Source: an uncultured Veillonella sp. (GTDB lineage: Bacteria > Bacillota > Negativicutes > Veillonellales > Veillonellaceae). From it: a stretch of DNA of 20,825 bases. The translations under genes were made by a program, and so were the position numbers. Shown here one piece after another: positions 7,971 through 15,803 of the stretch (within the stretch, counting starts at the first letter, position 1; each line of letters begins with the position of its first letter). Where the stretch lies: positions 1 to 20,825 of the forward strand of contig NZ_UQYC01000033.1 of the NCBI RefSeq assembly GCF_900545205.1, given 5' to 3'. The notes under the pieces were generated by a model. The model had not been told where the DNA came from. It was given only the letters and a program-made list of their open reading frames with translations, and ran no database searches.

Positions 7971-8339
7971 TTATTTCTTTTTACCAGCAATTGCTTTTCT
8001 AGGACCTTTGCGAGTACGTGCATTCGTTTTAGTACGTTGACCACGAAGTGGTAAACCCATACGATGACGTTTGCCTCGATAGGAGTTGATTTCAATTAAG
8101 CGTTTAATGTTAAGAGCTTCTTCACGACGAAGGTCACCTTCAACTTTGTAATCAGCATCTAACAATTCACGGATTTTCGCTACTTCATCTTCAGAAAGAT
8201 CACGAACACGTGTGTCAGGATTGATGCCAGTTTTAGCAATGATTTCAGATGCTAAAGTTGGACCAATACCATAAATATAAGTTAAACCAATTTCCACTCG
8301 TTTATCACGAGGTAAATCTACACCGGCGATACGTGCCAT
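7971..8339 (-). CDS. rpsM: 30S ribosomal protein uS13
   Basis: S13 (122 aa) occupies the head of the small subunit and forms intersubunit bridges to the 50S; its basic tail approaches P-site tRNA. It starts MARIAGVDLPRDKRVEIGLTYI, includes the GIGPTLASEIIAKTGI helix-two-turn-helix, and ends in GQRTKTNARTRKGPRKAIAGKKK. It is 23 nt downstream of rpmJ with a clear AGGAGG upstream of the ATG. Confidence 0.98.
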   Translation of the reverse strand: MARIAGVDLPRDKRVEIGLTYIYGIGPTLASEIIAKTGINPDTRVRDLSEDEVAKIRELLDADYKVEGDLRREEALNIKRLIEINSYRGKRHRMGLPLRGQRTKTNARTRKGPRKAIAGKKK

Positions 8340-8362
8340 CTAATCATCCACCTCCTATCAGA

Positions 8363-8476
8363 TTATCCTTGTTTTTGTTTATGTTTTGGATTTTCGCAAA
8401 TAACCATTACACGGCCTTTGCGTTTAATGATTTTACATTTTTCGCATATCTTTTTAACTGATGGTTGAACCTTCAT
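8363..8476 (-). CDS. rpmJ: 50S ribosomal protein bL36
   Basis: A 37-codon gene that I translated by hand. The product starts MKVQPSVKKICEKCKIIKRK and ends ENPKHKQKQG. It is the zinc-ribbon (C+) form: Cys11, Cys14, Cys27 and His32 are the expected zinc ligands. L36 is a small 23S rRNA-binding protein of the large subunit. GGAGG precedes the ATG by about 5 nt. It sits in its conserved place between infA and rpsM (26 and 23 nt gaps). Confidence 0.97.
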   Translation of the reverse strand: MKVQPSVKKICEKCKIIKRKGRVMVICENPKHKQKQG

Positions 8477-8502
8477 TAGTACCTCCTTTGTGGACCCTAT
8501 GC

Positions 8503-8721
8503 TTATTTGAAGCGATAGGTGATGCGACCACGATTTAAGTCATACGGTGTCAGTTCCATAGTAACTTTATCACCAGGAAGAATACGGATAAAATTCATAC
8601 GCATTTTACCTGACACATGAGCCAATACGATATGACCATTTTCCAATTCAACTTGGAACATGGCATTCGGTAAAGCCTCAACTACCGTACCTTCCACCTC
8701 AATAACGTCTTCTTTTGACAT
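8503..8721 (-). CDS. infA: Translation initiation factor IF-1
   Basis: A 72-aa single OB-fold protein that binds the A site of the 30S during initiation and modulates IF2 and IF3. It begins MSKEDVIEVEGTVVEALPNA and contains ENGHIVLAHVSGKMRMNFIRILPGDKVTMELTPYDL, both strongly conserved. Length is exactly that of the family. It lies 23 nt after map; the KOW-type ribosomal-like gene seen between map and infA in some Firmicutes is absent. Confidence 0.98.
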   Translation of the reverse strand: MSKEDVIEVEGTVVEALPNAMFQVELENGHIVLAHVSGKMRMNFIRILPGDKVTMELTPYDLNRGRITYRFK

Positions 8722-8744
8722 ATCTTTTCCTCCGGTTACCTGTT

Positions 8745-9515
8745 TTATTTAATTAACCGCGGTTCATCACGCATGGTTAATATTTCAGGGCCGTTTTCTG
8801 TAACAACCACTGTATGTTCGAAATGAGCAGCAGGTTTACCATCTACGGTAACTGCTGTCCAGTCATCCCCTAATACATGAACACGATAACTGCCTAATGT
8901 AATCATCGGTTCAATACACAATACCATACCTGGTTTCATTAAAGGTCCTTGATCAGGACTACCATAGTTTGGTATTTGCGGATCTTCATGCATTTCGCGG
9001 CCTAAACCATGACCTACGAAGTCGCGAACGACACCGTAACCATGTTTCTCGCAATACGTTTGAACAGCATGACCGATAGCACCGATACGGTTGCCAACTT
9101 TCACTTGTTCAATTCCCTTGAACAGACTTTCTTCTGTAACTTTTAACAATTTCATCACATCAGGTTTGACGTGACCGATAGGAATCGTCACAGCCGAATC
9201 GCCGTGATATCCATCAATAGATGATACAAGATCAATACTGAGGACATCACCGTTTTTAAGCTTACGCTTAGCGCTCGGAATACCATGAACAACTTCATCA
9301 TTGATAGAAGCACAGATTGTAGCAGGGAATCCATAGTACCCTTTACAACTTGGTATACCACCGTGGCTGCGAATATATTCTTCGGCAATTGTATCTAACT
9401 CAAGCGTCGTGATGCCAGGTTTAGCCTTTTCTACTAACAAGGACAACGTGTCTGCTGTAAGCTTACTTGCCTTGCGGATACATTCAATTTCATGGGGCGA
9501 TTTCAAAATAATCAT
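8745..9515 (-). CDS. map: Methionine aminopeptidase, type I
   Basis: This enzyme removes the initiator Met from nascent proteins whose second residue is small. The five dinuclear metal ligands are all present: Asp95, Asp106, His169, Glu202 and Glu233, a constant offset of two from the E. coli positions; the substrate-contacting His is at 77 (DEVVHGIP). At 256 aa it is the short type Ia form without an N-terminal SH3 or zinc-finger extension. Its ATG is only 3 nt after the adk stop, so the pair is probably translationally coupled. Confidence 0.97.
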   Translation of the reverse strand: MIILKSPHEIECIRKASKLTADTLSLLVEKAKPGITTLELDTIAEEYIRSHGGIPSCKGYYGFPATICASINDEVVHGIPSAKRKLKNGDVLSIDLVSSIDGYHGDSAVTIPIGHVKPDVMKLLKVTEESLFKGIEQVKVGNRIGAIGHAVQTYCEKHGYGVVRDFVGHGLGREMHEDPQIPNYGSPDQGPLMKPGMVLCIEPMITLGSYRVHVLGDDWTAVTVDGKPAAHFEHTVVVTENGPEILTMRDEPRLIK

Positions 9516-9518
9516 GGA

Positions 9519-10082
9519 TTATTTCTCCAAAGCCTTAATGATGTCAGCAAATACTGCGTCTACATCTTGTAAACCATTAATTTCTTCATATAAACCGCTA
9601 TTGCGATAGTAGTCGATTAAAGGTTTAGTAGATTCTTCGTACACAGCTAAACGTTTCTGTACTGTTTCAGGGTTATCATCAGCACGATTTTCTAGAACAG
9701 CTCGTTCGCTAATACGTTTAACTAATTCCTCGGAAGGAACGTTTAAGTTAAGTACAGCGTCCAAAGAAATTCCTAATTCTTTAAGGATTGCGTCCAAGGA
9801 CACAGCTTGCGCTGTAGTTCTTGGGAATCCATCAAGAATAAATCCAGATTTGCAGTCATCTTTCACCAAGCGATCACGTACGATACCAACAGTTACACTG
9901 TCTGGTACCAATTGACCAGCATCGATGTATTTCTTAGCCTCAACTCCAAGAGGTGTTTCGTTCTTAATCGCAGCGCGGAACATATCACCTGTTGAAATTT
10001 GGGGAATACCGTATTTTTCAATAAGTCGAGCTGCCTGAGTGCCTTTACCAGCACCAGGAGGTCCCATTAATAGAATATACAT
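9519..10082 (-). CDS. adk: Adenylate kinase, short form without LID domain
   Basis: Interconverts ATP + AMP and 2 ADP in the cytoplasm. The P-loop GPPGAGKGT is at residues 7-15, the AMP-site STGDMFRAAI at about 30-40 and DGFPRTTAQA near 84-93. At 187 aa it is about 28 residues shorter than the usual bacterial enzyme: after KRISER only a brief loop (AVLENRADDN) precedes ETVQKRLAVYEESTKPLIDYY, so the roughly 38-residue LID, including any zinc-binding cysteines, is replaced by a short loop. Frame and flanks are intact, so this is a natural short form rather than damage. Located between secY (12 nt) and map (3 nt). Confidence 0.96.
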   Translation of the reverse strand: MYILLMGPPGAGKGTQAARLIEKYGIPQISTGDMFRAAIKNETPLGVEAKKYIDAGQLVPDSVTVGIVRDRLVKDDCKSGFILDGFPRTTAQAVSLDAILKELGISLDAVLNLNVPSEELVKRISERAVLENRADDNPETVQKRLAVYEESTKPLIDYYRNSGLYEEINGLQDVDAVFADIIKALEK

Positions 10083-10094
10083 ATTGTTTCCCTC

Positions 10095-11357
10095 CTATTT
10101 CACAAAGCCTTTATAGTGGCGTGTTACCATGAGCGACTCAATTTGTTGCATTGTATCAAGCGCTACACCTACAACGATGAGAAGAGCCGTACCACCAAAG
10201 TATACGCCTTGGACGCCGGTAATGCTACCGAGGAAATTCGGTATAATAGCAACGACAGCTAAGAATACAGCGCCAGCCAAAGTGATCTTGGTCATCACGT
10301 TATCCACATAATCAGCAGTTGGTTTACCCGCACGAATACCTGGGATAAAACCACCGTATTTTTTCATATTATCTGCCATATCTGTAATGTTGATAGAGAT
10401 TGCAGTATAGAAATACGTAAAGATAAAAATCAATAATGCATACAATGCCGTTTGTAACGGCGTACCCCATGTAAATAGATCAGCCACTTTATGAACAAAT
10501 TCATTGTCAATAAATTGCGCAATCGTCACAGGGAACATCAACACAGATGACGCAAAGATAATTGGGATTACACCTGCCTGATTAACTTTCAACGGCAAGA
10601 ATGTAGAGTGACCACCGTACATTTTACGACCTACTACGCGTTTAGCATATTGAATCGGAATACGACGTTGGCCTTGTGTAACTGCAACTACGACAGCAAT
10701 CATCGCAAGAGCAATTACAGCAAATAAGAATGCTTGGAACATATTGATTGTTCCGTTTTGGATATATTGATAAATAGTTTCTAAACCATCAGGTAATCGA
10801 GCTACGATACCAGCAAAGATGATCAAGGAAATACCATTACCTATACCATATGCTGTGATTTGTTCACCAATCCACATCAACAAGCATGTGCCTGCTGTTA
10901 GGATGATGGCCACAACGAATACACTAAGGAAATCATTATTTACCAAAGCGTTGTTTGCTCTAAGAGCAAATGCCATGCCTGCGGCTTGTACAAAGCCGAG
11001 AACTACGGTGCCATAACGAGTTACCTTCGCTATTTTCTTACGCCCGTCTTCACCATCTTTACTCCATGCTTCAAACTGAGGAACCACAGACTGAAGCAGT
11101 TGCATGATGATGGAAGCATTGATGTAAGGTGTAATACTCATTGCAAAGATAGAGAACTTACTAAGCGCACCACCAGCAAACAAGTCTAATAGACCGAATA
11201 GGTTACCGGATGTAAACAAGGATTCGATAACAGATGCATCAACACCTGGAACAGGAATGTGAATACCAGCTCTAAAGATAGCAAACATCATTAATGTATA
11301 AAGAATCTTATTACGTAGTTCGGTAATCTTAAAGATGTTCGAGAGGCTATCTAGCAC
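10095..11357 (-). CDS. secY: Preprotein translocase subunit SecY
   Basis: The central channel of the Sec translocon in the cytoplasmic membrane (420 aa). About ten hydrophobic segments are visible. Family motifs include RAGIHIPVPGVD in the first periplasmic region, a plug-region FAGGALSKFSIFAMSITPYINASIIMQLL, the GNGISLIIFAGI segment, and the cytoplasmic loops with QGQRRIPIQYAKRVVG and FIPGIRAGKPT that contact SecA and the ribosome. The start is GTG at 11357, one base after the rplO TAG, with GAGGTGAT just upstream, so translation is tied to rplO. Its position in spc after rplO is the canonical one. Confidence 0.98.
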   Translation of the reverse strand: MLDSLSNIFKITELRNKILYTLMMFAIFRAGIHIPVPGVDASVIESLFTSGNLFGLLDLFAGGALSKFSIFAMSITPYINASIIMQLLQSVVPQFEAWSKDGEDGRKKIAKVTRYGTVVLGFVQAAGMAFALRANNALVNNDFLSVFVVAIILTAGTCLLMWIGEQITAYGIGNGISLIIFAGIVARLPDGLETIYQYIQNGTINMFQAFLFAVIALAMIAVVVAVTQGQRRIPIQYAKRVVGRKMYGGHSTFLPLKVNQAGVIPIIFASSVLMFPVTIAQFIDNEFVHKVADLFTWGTPLQTALYALLIFIFTYFYTAISINITDMADNMKKYGGFIPGIRAGKPTADYVDNVMTKITLAGAVFLAVVAIIPNFLGSITGVQGVYFGGTALLIVVGVALDTMQQIESLMVTRHYKGFVK

Positions 11358-11358
11358 C

Positions 11359-11802
11359 CTAGATCACCTCTACTTTTCCGCCTGCTGCTGTAATTTTTTC
11401 TTCAGCAGATTTAGTGAAGCCATTAGCGATAACAGTTAAGTTTTTAGTTTCCAATGTACCGTTACCTAAAATACGAATGCCATCGCGTACATTTTTCAAA
11501 ATGCCAGCTTCAATAAGAGCTACTGGATCAACTGTTGCACCGTCTTCAAAACGGTTCAATTGTTCTACGTTAACTTCAGCATATTGTTTAGCAAAAACGT
11601 TGTTGAAACCACGTTTTGGTAAACGACGATAAAGAGGCATTTGGCCGCCTTCAAAACCGGAGCGAACGCCACCGCCAGAACGGGAGTTTTGACCTTTTTG
11701 ACCACGACCAGATGTTTTACCCAAGCCAGAACCTAAACCACGGCCTACACGAGTACGAGCTTTTTTGGAACCAGCAGCTGGTTGTAATTCATGAAGTTTC
11801 AT
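11359..11802 (-). CDS. rplO: 50S ribosomal protein uL15
   Basis: L15 (147 aa) is a late-assembly protein binding 23S rRNA in the core of the large subunit. The extended glycine/arginine-rich N-terminus (residues 1-55, with RVGRGLGSGLGKTSGRGQKG) and the PLYRRLPKRGFNN segment are diagnostic. The C-terminal globular part ends with EKITAAGGKVEVI. It lies 22 nt after rpmD and 1 nt before secY. Confidence 0.98.
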   Translation of the reverse strand: MKLHELQPAAGSKKARTRVGRGLGSGLGKTSGRGQKGQNSRSGGGVRSGFEGGQMPLYRRLPKRGFNNVFAKQYAEVNVEQLNRFEDGATVDPVALIEAGILKNVRDGIRILGNGTLETKNLTVIANGFTKSAEEKITAAGGKVEVI

Positions 11803-11824
11803 TCAGTGCACCTCCTTATCAGTA

Positions 11825-12004
11825 TTAAACTTCTTCAACTTTTACTAAATGTCTAACTTTGTGAAGCATACCTTCGATTTGAGGTGTTACTTCTTTTACA
11901 ACTTGAGAATTAGTTTTTTTCAAGCCCAAAGCTTTAACTGTCGCGCGTTGATCTTCAGGACGACCGATTAAGCTTCTTGTTAATGTTACTTTAACTTGTG
12001 CCAT
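11825..12004 (-). CDS. rpmD: 50S ribosomal protein uL30
   Basis: A 59-codon gene translated by hand; product starts MAQVKVTLTRSLIGRPEDQR and ends RHLVKVEEV. SLIGRPEDQRATVKALGLKK is the family signature, and length is typical (58-60 aa). L30 binds 23S rRNA in the large subunit. It occupies its conserved place between rpsE (14 nt gap) and rplO (22 nt gap), with AAGGAGAC upstream of the ATG. Confidence 0.97.
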   Translation of the reverse strand: MAQVKVTLTRSLIGRPEDQRATVKALGLKKTNSQVVKEVTPQIEGMLHKVRHLVKVEEV

Positions 12005-12018
12005 TTCTTGTCTCCTTA

Positions 12019-12522
12019 TTACGCGTTATAGATTTCTTCAACGGTTTTACCACGAAGTTCTGCAACTTCGCTAGCGCGTTTCAAATCTTTCAAACCTTCG
12101 ATTGTAGCGCGAACCATATTGTTAGGGTTAGAAGAGCCCAAAGATTTAGTCAAGATGTTACGAACACCTACTAATTCCAATACGGCACGAACAGGGCCAC
12201 CAGCGATAACGCCAGTACCTTCAGCAGCTGGTTTCAAGAATACGCGGCCTGCGCCGAATACGCCTGTTACGCTGTGAGGGATTGTACCATTTTTAATTGC
12301 TACGTTTACAATATTTTTCTTAGCATCATCGATACCTTTGCGAATTGCTTCTGGTACTTCCGCTGCTTTACCTAAGCCAACGCCTACATAACCGTTGCCA
12401 TCACCAACAACTACAAGAGCGCTGAAGGAAAAACGACGACCGCCTTTAACTACTTTGGCTACGCGGTTGATGAATACTACTCTTTCTTTAAGATCAAGAC
12501 TGGTGTAGTCAATTCTCGCCAT
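12019..12522 (-). CDS. rpsE: 30S ribosomal protein uS5
   Basis: S5 (167 aa) lies at the back of the 30S near the mRNA entry and decoding site. The N-terminal double-stranded RNA-binding domain includes RVAKVVKGGRRFSFSALVVVGDG (about residues 19-41); the loop in this region is where spectinomycin-resistance substitutions occur in other bacteria, and here it looks wild type. The GNGYVGVGLGKAAEVPEAIRKG segment follows, then the C-terminal domain with AEGTGVIAGGPVRAVLELVG. It lies 18 nt after rplR. Confidence 0.98.
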   Translation of the reverse strand: MARIDYTSLDLKERVVFINRVAKVVKGGRRFSFSALVVVGDGNGYVGVGLGKAAEVPEAIRKGIDDAKKNIVNVAIKNGTIPHSVTGVFGAGRVFLKPAAEGTGVIAGGPVRAVLELVGVRNILTKSLGSSNPNNMVRATIEGLKDLKRASEVAELRGKTVEEIYNA

Positions 12523-12540
12523 GTCTATAGTTCCTCCTTC

Positions 12541-12903
12541 TTAGAATTTTAAGCCTGCTTCACGAGCACCTTCTGCAAGGGCTGCTACGCGGCCGTGGTA
12601 AATGTAACCACCACGGTCAAACACTACTGTGTCAATGCCTTTAGCGATAGCTTTTTTAGCAACTGCTTCACCAACAGCTTTAGCAGCAGCTACGTTACCA
12701 CCATAGGACAAGTTCAAATCTTTATCTAAAGAGCTAGCAGCTACCAAAGTTGTACCTGCTACGTCATCAATAACTTGAGCATAGATGTTGCCTAAAGAAC
12801 GGAATACGTTCAAACGTGGGCAAGTTGCCGTACCAGAGATGTGACGGCGAATACGAAGATGACGTTTTGCTCGAGCGATGTTTCTACTAGATTTACGAGG
12901 CAA
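12541..12903 (-). CDS. rplR: 50S ribosomal protein uL18
   Basis: L18 binds 5S rRNA and with L5 helps dock the 5S particle onto 23S rRNA. The conserved RRHISGTATCPRLNVFRS (after a basic N-terminus) and the C-terminal FDRGGYIYHGRVAALAEGAREAGLKF are clear. The reading frame can be opened at an ATG at 12921, but its codons 2-4 contain the AAAGGAG Shine-Dalgarno. The TTG at 12903, 8 nt after it, gives a 120-aa protein starting MPRKSSRNIARAKR, matching the family's normal length, and is preferred. Confidence 0.96.
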   Translation of the reverse strand: MPRKSSRNIARAKRHLRIRRHISGTATCPRLNVFRSLGNIYAQVIDDVAGTTLVAASSLDKDLNLSYGGNVAAAKAVGEAVAKKAIAKGIDTVVFDRGGYIYHGRVAALAEGAREAGLKF

Positions 12904-12938
12904 GATATTCACTCCTTTCATTCATATAGATGATATTA

Positions 12939-13484
12939 CTATTTACCTTTTGCACCAGCTTTACCAGCTTTACGACGAACAACTTCGCCTTCATAGCGGA
13001 TACCTTTACCTTTGTAAGGTTCTGGTTTTCTCCATTTACGGATATCAGCTGCTACTGCGCCTACAACTTCTTTGTCTGCACCAGAAACAACGATTTTGTT
13101 AGGAGCTGGAACTTCAATTGTAATACCAGCTGGAGCTTCCATTTCTACTGGATGAGAGAAGCCAAGTGTAAGAGCTAATTTATTGCCTTGTTTAGCCGCT
13201 CTGTAACCAACACCGTTGATTTCAAGAGTTTTTGTGAATCCTTCAGATACGCCTGTTACCATATTAGCAACAAGAGCGCGAGTCAAACCGTGAAGGGAAC
13301 GATGAGCTTTATTGTCGGAAGGACGAGCTACTGTAATTGTGTTACCTTCAACAGTGATATTCATATCTGGATGCAAATCGCGAGATAATTCACCTTTAGG
13401 ACCTTTTACGTTCATATGATGGTTATCATATGTAACAGTAACGCCTGCAGGGATCTCGATAGGCATTCTACCGATACGTGACAT
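12939..13484 (-). CDS. rplF: 50S ribosomal protein uL6
   Basis: L6 (181 aa) lies near the factor-binding region at the base of the L7/L12 stalk and contacts the sarcin-ricin loop area. It begins MSRIGRMPIEIPAGVTVTYD, has two similar alpha/beta domains, and shows the second-domain signature KWRKPEPYKGKGIRYEGEVVRRK. AGGAGG lies 8 nt before the ATG. It lies between rpsH (24 nt) and rplR (35 nt), the standard order. Confidence 0.98.
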   Translation of the reverse strand: MSRIGRMPIEIPAGVTVTYDNHHMNVKGPKGELSRDLHPDMNITVEGNTITVARPSDNKAHRSLHGLTRALVANMVTGVSEGFTKTLEINGVGYRAAKQGNKLALTLGFSHPVEMEAPAGITIEVPAPNKIVVSGADKEVVGAVAADIRKWRKPEPYKGKGIRYEGEVVRRKAGKAGAKGK

Positions 13485-13508
13485 TATTTCTACCTCCTAT
13501 TGCTACTA

Positions 13509-13895
13509 TTACCAAACGTATGCGATTACTTCGCCACCAAGACCTTCTTTACGAGCTTGTTTGTCGCTCATAACGCCTTTGGATGTAGAAATAACTGCGA
13601 TACCCAAACCACCAAGTACACGAGGAAGTTCTTCCTTTTTCGCGTAAACACGTAAACCTGGTTTGGAAATACGTTTAATTCCTGTAATAACTTTTTCGTT
13701 ATTGGAACCATATTTCAAAGTTACTTTTAAAGTGTTTTCTTCTTTTTCTACGTTCTTTACGAAACCTTCTTGTAAAAGGATGTCAAGAACAGCTGCTTTC
13801 ATTCTAGATGCAGGAATGTTTACCGTTTCATGAAGTGCAGCATTTGCATTACGGATGCGCGTAAGCATATCCGCGATAGGATCGGTCATTACCAT
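13509..13895 (-). CDS. rpsH: 30S ribosomal protein uS8
   Basis: S8 (128 aa) binds the central domain of 16S rRNA (helix 21 region) and nucleates assembly of the platform. MTDPIADMLTRIRNAN at the N-terminus and the C-terminal GLGIAVISTSKGVMSDKQARKEGLGGEVIAYVW are diagnostic. The first ATG (MVMTD) is 10 nt after AGGAGG and is kept, since the MVMTD start is common in Firmicutes. In E. coli S8 represses the spc operon by binding rplE mRNA; whether that happens here cannot be seen. Confidence 0.98.
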   Translation of the reverse strand: MVMTDPIADMLTRIRNANAALHETVNIPASRMKAAVLDILLQEGFVKNVEKEENTLKVTLKYGSNNEKVITGIKRISKPGLRVYAKKEELPRVLGGLGIAVISTSKGVMSDKQARKEGLGGEVIAYVW

Positions 13896-13922
13896 AATCT
13901 AAAAACCTCCTCTCGTCTAATA

Positions 13923-14192
13923 TTACCAGCTGGCTTTTTTAACACCAGGAATTTGTCCTTTGTACGCCAATTCACGGAACGCAATACGGCTGATACCGAA
14001 TTTGCGCATATAGCCGTGAGGACGACCAGTTAAGTTGCAACGGTTGTGTAAGCGTGTTGGGGATGCGTTTGCTGGTAATTTGGACAAGCCTTCATAATCA
14101 CCTGCTGCTTTTAACGCTGCACGTTTAGCTGCATATTTTTCAACGATTTTAGCGCGTTTCTTTTCGCGTTCAATCATAGATTTTTTAGCCAT
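13923..14192 (-). CDS. rpsN: 30S ribosomal protein uS14, zinc-independent (C-) long form
   Basis: S14 (89 aa) sits in the 30S head near S3 and S10. MAKKSMIEREKKRAKIVEKY, the RLHNRCNLTGRPHGYMRKFG block and the final PGVKKASW identify it. Only one cysteine is present (Cys52), so the CxxC pairs that bind zinc in the 61-aa type Z form are absent. Many Firmicutes carry the short zinc form at this locus. It lies 16 nt after rplE. Confidence 0.97.
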   Translation of the reverse strand: MAKKSMIEREKKRAKIVEKYAAKRAALKAAGDYEGLSKLPANASPTRLHNRCNLTGRPHGYMRKFGISRIAFRELAYKGQIPGVKKASW

Positions 14193-14208
14193 CTATATGT
14201 TCCTCCTA

Positions 14209-14748
14209 TTATTTTTCAAAAGGCATACCGAATTGAGTCAACAATTCACGAGCTTCTTCATCTGTTTTAGCAGTTGTTACTACGATGATATCCATACCAG
14301 TAACACGTTCTACTTGATCATATTCGATCTCAGGGAAGATGAGCTGTTCTTTAAGACCCAAAGCGTAGTTACCACGGCCATCAAATGCTGTTGCGCTGAT
14401 ACCGCGGAAGTCACGTACACGAGGTAATGCCGCATTGATCAATTTGTCGAGGAATTCATACATGCGTTCGCCACGAAGAGTAACTTTTGTACCCAACGCC
14501 ATGCCTTCACGAACTTTAAAGTTCGCAATGGATTTTTTTGCTTTTGTGATTACAGGTTTTTGACCAGCGATGATAGTCAAATCATTAACTGCTGCTTCCA
14601 ATGCTTTTGCATTGCCTACTGCATCACCAACGCCGATGTTGATAACGATTTTTTCCAATTTAGGGATTTCCATAACGTTGCCGTATTGGAATTTTTCTTG
14701 CAAACTCTTTTTAATTTCAGAGTTGTATTGTTCAAATAAACGAGACAT
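14209..14748 (-). CDS. rplE: 50S ribosomal protein uL5
   Basis: L5 (179 aa) binds 5S rRNA and contacts the 30S head (via S13) and P-site tRNA. It shows the IPKLEKIVINIGVGDA motif (about residues 28-43), the KPVITKAKKSIANFKVREG stretch, and a DFRGISATAFDGRGNYALG segment. Length agrees with the Firmicute norm. AGGAGC lies just upstream of the ATG. The gene is 23 nt after rplX. Confidence 0.98.
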   Translation of the reverse strand: MSRLFEQYNSEIKKSLQEKFQYGNVMEIPKLEKIVINIGVGDAVGNAKALEAAVNDLTIIAGQKPVITKAKKSIANFKVREGMALGTKVTLRGERMYEFLDKLINAALPRVRDFRGISATAFDGRGNYALGLKEQLIFPEIEYDQVERVTGMDIIVVTTAKTDEEARELLTQFGMPFEK

Positions 14749-14771
14749 TTATTTAGCTCCTCCTTTCCTGA

Positions 14772-15092
14772 TTATTTAAGTACTGTACCAGATTTAACTG
14801 TAGCGCGAACGAATTTACCGTCTTTGCCTTCAACTTTTTTGATACGAGTAGCTGTTTTAGTTTCTGGGTCAACAACCATTACGTTAGAAACATGGATACC
14901 AGCTTCTTTAGTAACGATGCCGCCTTGTGGGTTAGCTTGAGAAGGTTTTGTGTGACGTTTTACAGTGTTAACGCCTTCAACAAATACGCGTTCTTTTTTA
15001 GGTTCAGTAGCAATTACTGTACCTTGCTTACCTTTATCTTTACCGGAGATAACAACAACTGTATCGCCTTTTTTGATTTGTAGTTTAGCCAT
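14772..15092 (-). CDS. rplX: 50S ribosomal protein uL24
   Basis: L24 (106 aa) is an assembly initiator that binds the 5' end of 23S rRNA and later lies at the tunnel exit. The N-terminal KOW motif is KKGDTVVVISGKDKGKQGTV (about residues 7-26). EGVNTVKRHTKPSQANPQGG follows, then a beta-rich C-terminal half. It lies 18 nt after rplN with AAGGAGGAACG upstream of the ATG. Confidence 0.98.
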   Translation of the reverse strand: MAKLQIKKGDTVVVISGKDKGKQGTVIATEPKKERVFVEGVNTVKRHTKPSQANPQGGIVTKEAGIHVSNVMVVDPETKTATRIKKVEGKDGKFVRATVKSGTVLK

Positions 15093-15110
15093 ATGCTGCG
15101 TTCCTCCTTC

Positions 15111-15479
15111 TTATAATACTTCTGGAGCCAAGGAAACAATTTTCATGAAGTCTTTTTCACGAAGTTCTCTTGCTACAGGTCCGAAAATACGAGTACCACG
15201 AGGGGTTTTATCGTCTTTAATTACTACTGCTGCGTTTTCATCGAAACGGATATAGGAACCGTCTTGACGGCGGATACCTTTTTTAGAACGAACAATAACA
15301 GCTTTGACTACGTCGCCTTTCTTGACAACGCCACCGGGTGATGCATCTTTTACAGAAGCAACGATTACGTCACCGATATTGCCGAATTTGCGATAAGAAC
15401 CGCCCATGACTTGGATACACATAATACGTTTTGCACCAGTGTTGTCGGCAACATTCAAAATTGTTTGTTGCTGGATCAT
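15111..15479 (-). CDS. rplN: 50S ribosomal protein uL14
   Basis: L14 (122 aa) lies on the 50S interface, forms bridges to 16S rRNA and is the docking site of the silencing factor RsfS. It begins MIQQQTILNVADNTGAKRIM, then IRRQDGSYIRFDENAAVVI and the C-terminal GTRIFGPVARELREKDFMKIVSLAPEVL; all are family hallmarks and the length is exact. It starts 24 nt after rpsQ with AAGGAGG upstream. Confidence 0.98.
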   Translation of the reverse strand: MIQQQTILNVADNTGAKRIMCIQVMGGSYRKFGNIGDVIVASVKDASPGGVVKKGDVVKAVIVRSKKGIRRQDGSYIRFDENAAVVIKDDKTPRGTRIFGPVARELREKDFMKIVSLAPEVL

Positions 15480-15503
15480 CGTCTATTCCTCCTTACATCA
15501 CTC

Positions 15504-15764
15504 TTATTTTTGTCTTTCAAGAATTTCAACAACTCTCCAACATTTATCTTTAGAAAGTGGACGAGTTTCTACAATTTTAACTGTATCGCCAATTTGGCAC
15601 TCATTATTTTCATCATGAGCTTTGAAGCGTTTAGTGCTAACCATTGGCTTGTTATATAATGCGTGAGGTACTTTACGTTCTACAGCAACAACAACAGTTT
15701 TATTCATTTTGTCGCTAACAACTTTACCTACGCGGACTTTACGTACGTTTCTTTCTTCTGCCAC
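15504..15764 (-). CDS. rpsQ: 30S ribosomal protein uS17
   Basis: S17 is an early-binding 30S protein with an OB fold that contacts the 5' domain of 16S rRNA. RKVRVGKVVSDKMNKTVVVAVER near the N-terminus and GDTVKIVETRPLSKDKCWRVVEI at the C-terminus are typical. The open frame extends to a TTG at 15785, but AGGAGG is encoded inside that extension. The GTG at 15764, 9 nt beyond it, yields 86 aa beginning MAEERNVRK, in line with the family, so that start is chosen. Confidence 0.96.
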   Translation of the reverse strand: MAEERNVRKVRVGKVVSDKMNKTVVVAVERKVPHALYNKPMVSTKRFKAHDENNECQIGDTVKIVETRPLSKDKCWRVVEILERQK

Positions 15765-15803
15765 GATTTTAAGCCTCCTTTTCAACCTTTAACAAATCTG
15801 TTA

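Noticed and set aside
9188..9388. 66-codon minus-strand frame inside map
   Set aside because: It is an alternate frame of map, which has all its metal ligands and full length; there is no sign of a frameshift.
9519..10082. Possible truncation or deletion in adk because it is about 28 residues short
   Set aside because: N- and C-termini, P-loop and flanking motifs are intact and in one frame; the missing part is exactly the LID, a known natural variant.
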